DNA of 64,000 nt, taken from NCBI GenBank assembly GCA_910578115.1, contig CAJTPO010000005.1, positions 1 through 64,000 on the forward strand, given 5' to 3'. The notes below the pieces were generated by a model, which was not told where the DNA came from, did not search any database, and was given only the letters and a program-made list of their open reading frames with translations. Positions 62,413 to 64,000 of this stretch are shown here, piece after piece. The DNA comes from an uncultured Lachnospiraceae bacterium (lineage in GTDB: Bacteria > Bacillota > Clostridia > Lachnospirales > Lachnospiraceae). The translations under genes and the position numbers were made by a program. Position 1 is the first letter of the stretch. Each line of letters begins with the position of its first letter.

Positions 62413-62462
62413 GATAGTCCTCCATTCTTACGCAACCTGCGAATTTATACGCAAACAAAAAC

Positions 62463-63326
62463 TTAACCCTTCACTGCCCCGGCCATCATACCTTTGACCA
62501 GCTTATCCTGGAAAACAATGAACAGGATAATCATCGGCAGCACCGACAGCACCAACACCGACAATATAATCGGAATATCCATTGCATGTTCACCCTTAAA
62601 CTGTCCAAGCGCCAAAGGCAGCGTCTTATGTGCCGGCGTCTGAAGCAGCGTATTGGCAAATGCGAACTCATTCCACATGGATACACCATTATAAATGGCC
62701 AGCGTGGAAAGTCCCGACTTGGACAGCGGCAGGATAATGGAAAAGAAATTCCTGTACTTATTACAGCCATCGATCTCCGCCGATTCTTCCACTTCCCTGG
62801 GAATCGTCATCATAAACGCCGTCAGAATAAATACCGACATCGGAAGGGCAAATGTCACATAAGGCCCGATCAGCGACCGGAGCGAGTCGTACAGTCCCAT
62901 CTTCGTTGTCATCTTGAAGATCGGGATCAAAGTTACATGCATGGGAATCGACATCATCGCCACGATGCCCGCATAGATCAGCCCGCGCATCTTAAATTTC
63001 ATTCTGGAAAGCGGGTAAGCCGCACAGGAAGCTATGATCAGCATCAGGATCAGGCTTACAGCCACCACAAATACACTGCGGAAGAAATAGCCAAAGAAAC
63101 CATTCGTTGCTACTTCTACATAATTCTCAAAATACCAGGGATCCGGAAAATGAAAGACTCCCTGCGCCAGCATATCAAACTGTTTCCGGAAGGAATTCAT
63201 AATCATGAAGAAGAACGGCACCAATGTGACCACCAGCCACAGGATGGCAAACAGGATGGCAATAGCCCACGCTATCCTGGATTTCATCTTTTCTTTCCTG
63301 TAATCCACCTCTTTCTGTCCATTCAT
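62463..63326 (-). CDS. Carbohydrate ABC transporter permease, CUT1 MalG-like
   Basis: 287 residues with six membrane segments. The cytoplasmic EAA loop reads PREVEESAEIDGCNKYRNFF (177-196), followed by SIILPLSKSGL, which docks the shared ATPase. This is the MalG/YtlD-type second permease of CUT1 oligosaccharide importers. The C-terminal KLVKGMMAGAVKG is typical. AAGGAGG upstream and a one-base gap to the MalF-like gene show coupling. With the GH120 genes behind it, xylo-oligosaccharide import is likely (inference). No ATPase or binding protein is in the window; in Firmicutes the ATPase (MsmX-like) is usually encoded elsewhere. Confidence 0.92.
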   Translation of the reverse strand: MNGQKEVDYRKEKMKSRIAWAIAILFAILWLVVTLVPFFFMIMNSFRKQFDMLAQGVFHFPDPWYFENYVEVATNGFFGYFFRSVFVVAVSLILMLIIASCAAYPLSRMKFKMRGLIYAGIVAMMSIPMHVTLIPIFKMTTKMGLYDSLRSLIGPYVTFALPMSVFILTAFMMTIPREVEESAEIDGCNKYRNFFSIILPLSKSGLSTLAIYNGVSMWNEFAFANTLLQTPAHKTLPLALGQFKGEHAMDIPIILSVLVLSVLPMIILFIVFQDKLVKGMMAGAVKG

Positions 63327-63327
63327 A

Positions 63328-64000
63328 TCAATAGTCCTCCTTTACCACAAAGATTTTCTGGAACACCAGAGCAATGAAAGTGATCAACAGGAACATTCCC
63401 GCTGCCACACAGGATCCATAACCCATATTGAACTGCTGGAACGAAAGCTTATACATATAGGTAGCCATCAACTCGGTTCCTCCGGCCGGGCCGCCGCCTG
63501 TCATATTCCAGATCATATCGAAATATTTCAGCGAACCGATCAGGGACATGGTGCAGGCTGTCTTGAAGATAGGACCCAGAAGCGGAATGGCAATCGTCCG
63601 CAGATACTGTCCTCTCGTAGCGCCGTCAATCACGGCCGCTTCATAGATCGAGGTATCGATATTGCCATACCCTGCTATGAAATACACCATATAGAAAGGA
63701 GTAAACTGCCAGGCCATAACGCCGATCACCGAAAACAGCGCATGAGGATTCCTGCCCAGCAGATCTACAGTCACTTTGCCGCCTTTGATCATTGACGCAA
63801 TGGAAGAGAAGATACCGCCATTGGTGGCCAACGCATAGCTGAACAGGAATGCGATGGCAACGGAACTCATCAGATAAGGCAGAAACCAGATAACCTTGAA
63901 GAGATTGAATTTCTTCCCCCCTGCATCCAGAAAAGTAGCCAGCAGCATGCCGATAGGGATCTGCAGCAAAATGGAGAATACCATCACCACCACATTATGG
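63328..64000 (-). CDS. Carbohydrate ABC transporter permease, CUT1 MalF-like (5' end outside the window)
   Basis: The reading frame continues beyond the window edge; the 224 visible residues cover the C-terminal part. Membrane segments alternate with loops, and the EAA motif YEAAVIDGATRGQYLRTIAI is followed by PLLGPIFKTA. It is the first permease of a CUT1 system with the MalG-like gene next to it. The solute-binding protein gene would be expected further right. Partner enzymes suggest xylo-oligosaccharides. Confidence 0.9.
   Translation of the reverse strand, partial: HNVVVMVFSILLQIPIGMLLATFLDAGGKKFNLFKVIWFLPYLMSSVAIAFLFSYALATNGGIFSSIASMIKGGKVTVDLLGRNPHALFSVIGVMAWQFTPFYMVYFIAGYGNIDTSIYEAAVIDGATRGQYLRTIAIPLLGPIFKTACTMSLIGSLKYFDMIWNMTGGGPAGGTELMATYMYKLSFQQFNMGYGSCVAAGMFLLITFIALVFQKIFVVKEDY

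Overview
The window looks like a piece of a Gram-positive, spore-forming anaerobe of the class Clostridia, most likely Lachnospiraceae. The grounds are strong GGAGG-type ribosome sites, a SPOCS (DUF3794)-LysM protein of the kind found in spore formers, an Rpn-family protein beginning MVGKKDI, and a CUT1 sugar transporter beside GH120 and GH31 enzymes. GC content is moderate, apart from one clearly AT-rich gap at 43993-44571. No tRNA, rRNA, CRISPR array, integrase or complete insertion sequence was seen.

Region 1 (1-47.2 kb, all on the minus strand, so transcribed right to left) is a very large surface-polysaccharide locus of 39 genes, many of them overlapping or only a few bases apart. It holds about fifteen glycosyltransferases of families GT2, GT4, GT11, GT17, GT-D and WecG/TagA, plus a DUF5672 protein. 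For export and polymerisation it has one Wzx-like flippase, two Wzy-like polymerases/ligases and two PglK/MsbA-like ABC flippases. For decoration it has an MBOAT/SGNH pair, a second SGNH-like protein, an acyltransferase-3, two hexapeptide acyltransferases, a pyruvyltransferase, two AsnB amidotransferases, a NodB-like protein, a radical SAM/SPASM enzyme and a GH105-like hydrolase. WecB at the left edge could supply UDP-ManNAc for the WecG/TagA domain at 18.3-20.3 kb. No initiating phosphoglycosyltransferase and no GDP-fucose pathway are visible. A terminator, an extended -10 promoter and a dyad near 32.2 kb suggest at least two transcription units.

Region 2 (47.2-50.2 kb) is a divergent control region followed by a plus-strand YicI-type GH31 alpha-xylosidase. 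One of two copies of a short dispersed repeat with terminal inverted repeats lies in its leader; the other copy interrupts the polysaccharide locus at 5.2-5.4 kb.

Region 3 (50.4-56.5 kb) holds a two-gene ABC transporter, an Rpn-family protein with a 24-base tandem repeat, and a fused membrane/spermidine-synthase-like protein. Region 4 (56.8-58.3 kb) is the SPOCS-LysM gene, whose ribosome site lies inside a terminator-like hairpin. Region 5 (58.4-64 kb) is a xylo-oligosaccharide unit: two tandem GH120 beta-xylosidase homologues behind the MalG- and MalF-like permeases, the last running off the window. With the GH31 enzyme this points to use of xylan- or xyloglucan-derived oligosaccharides.
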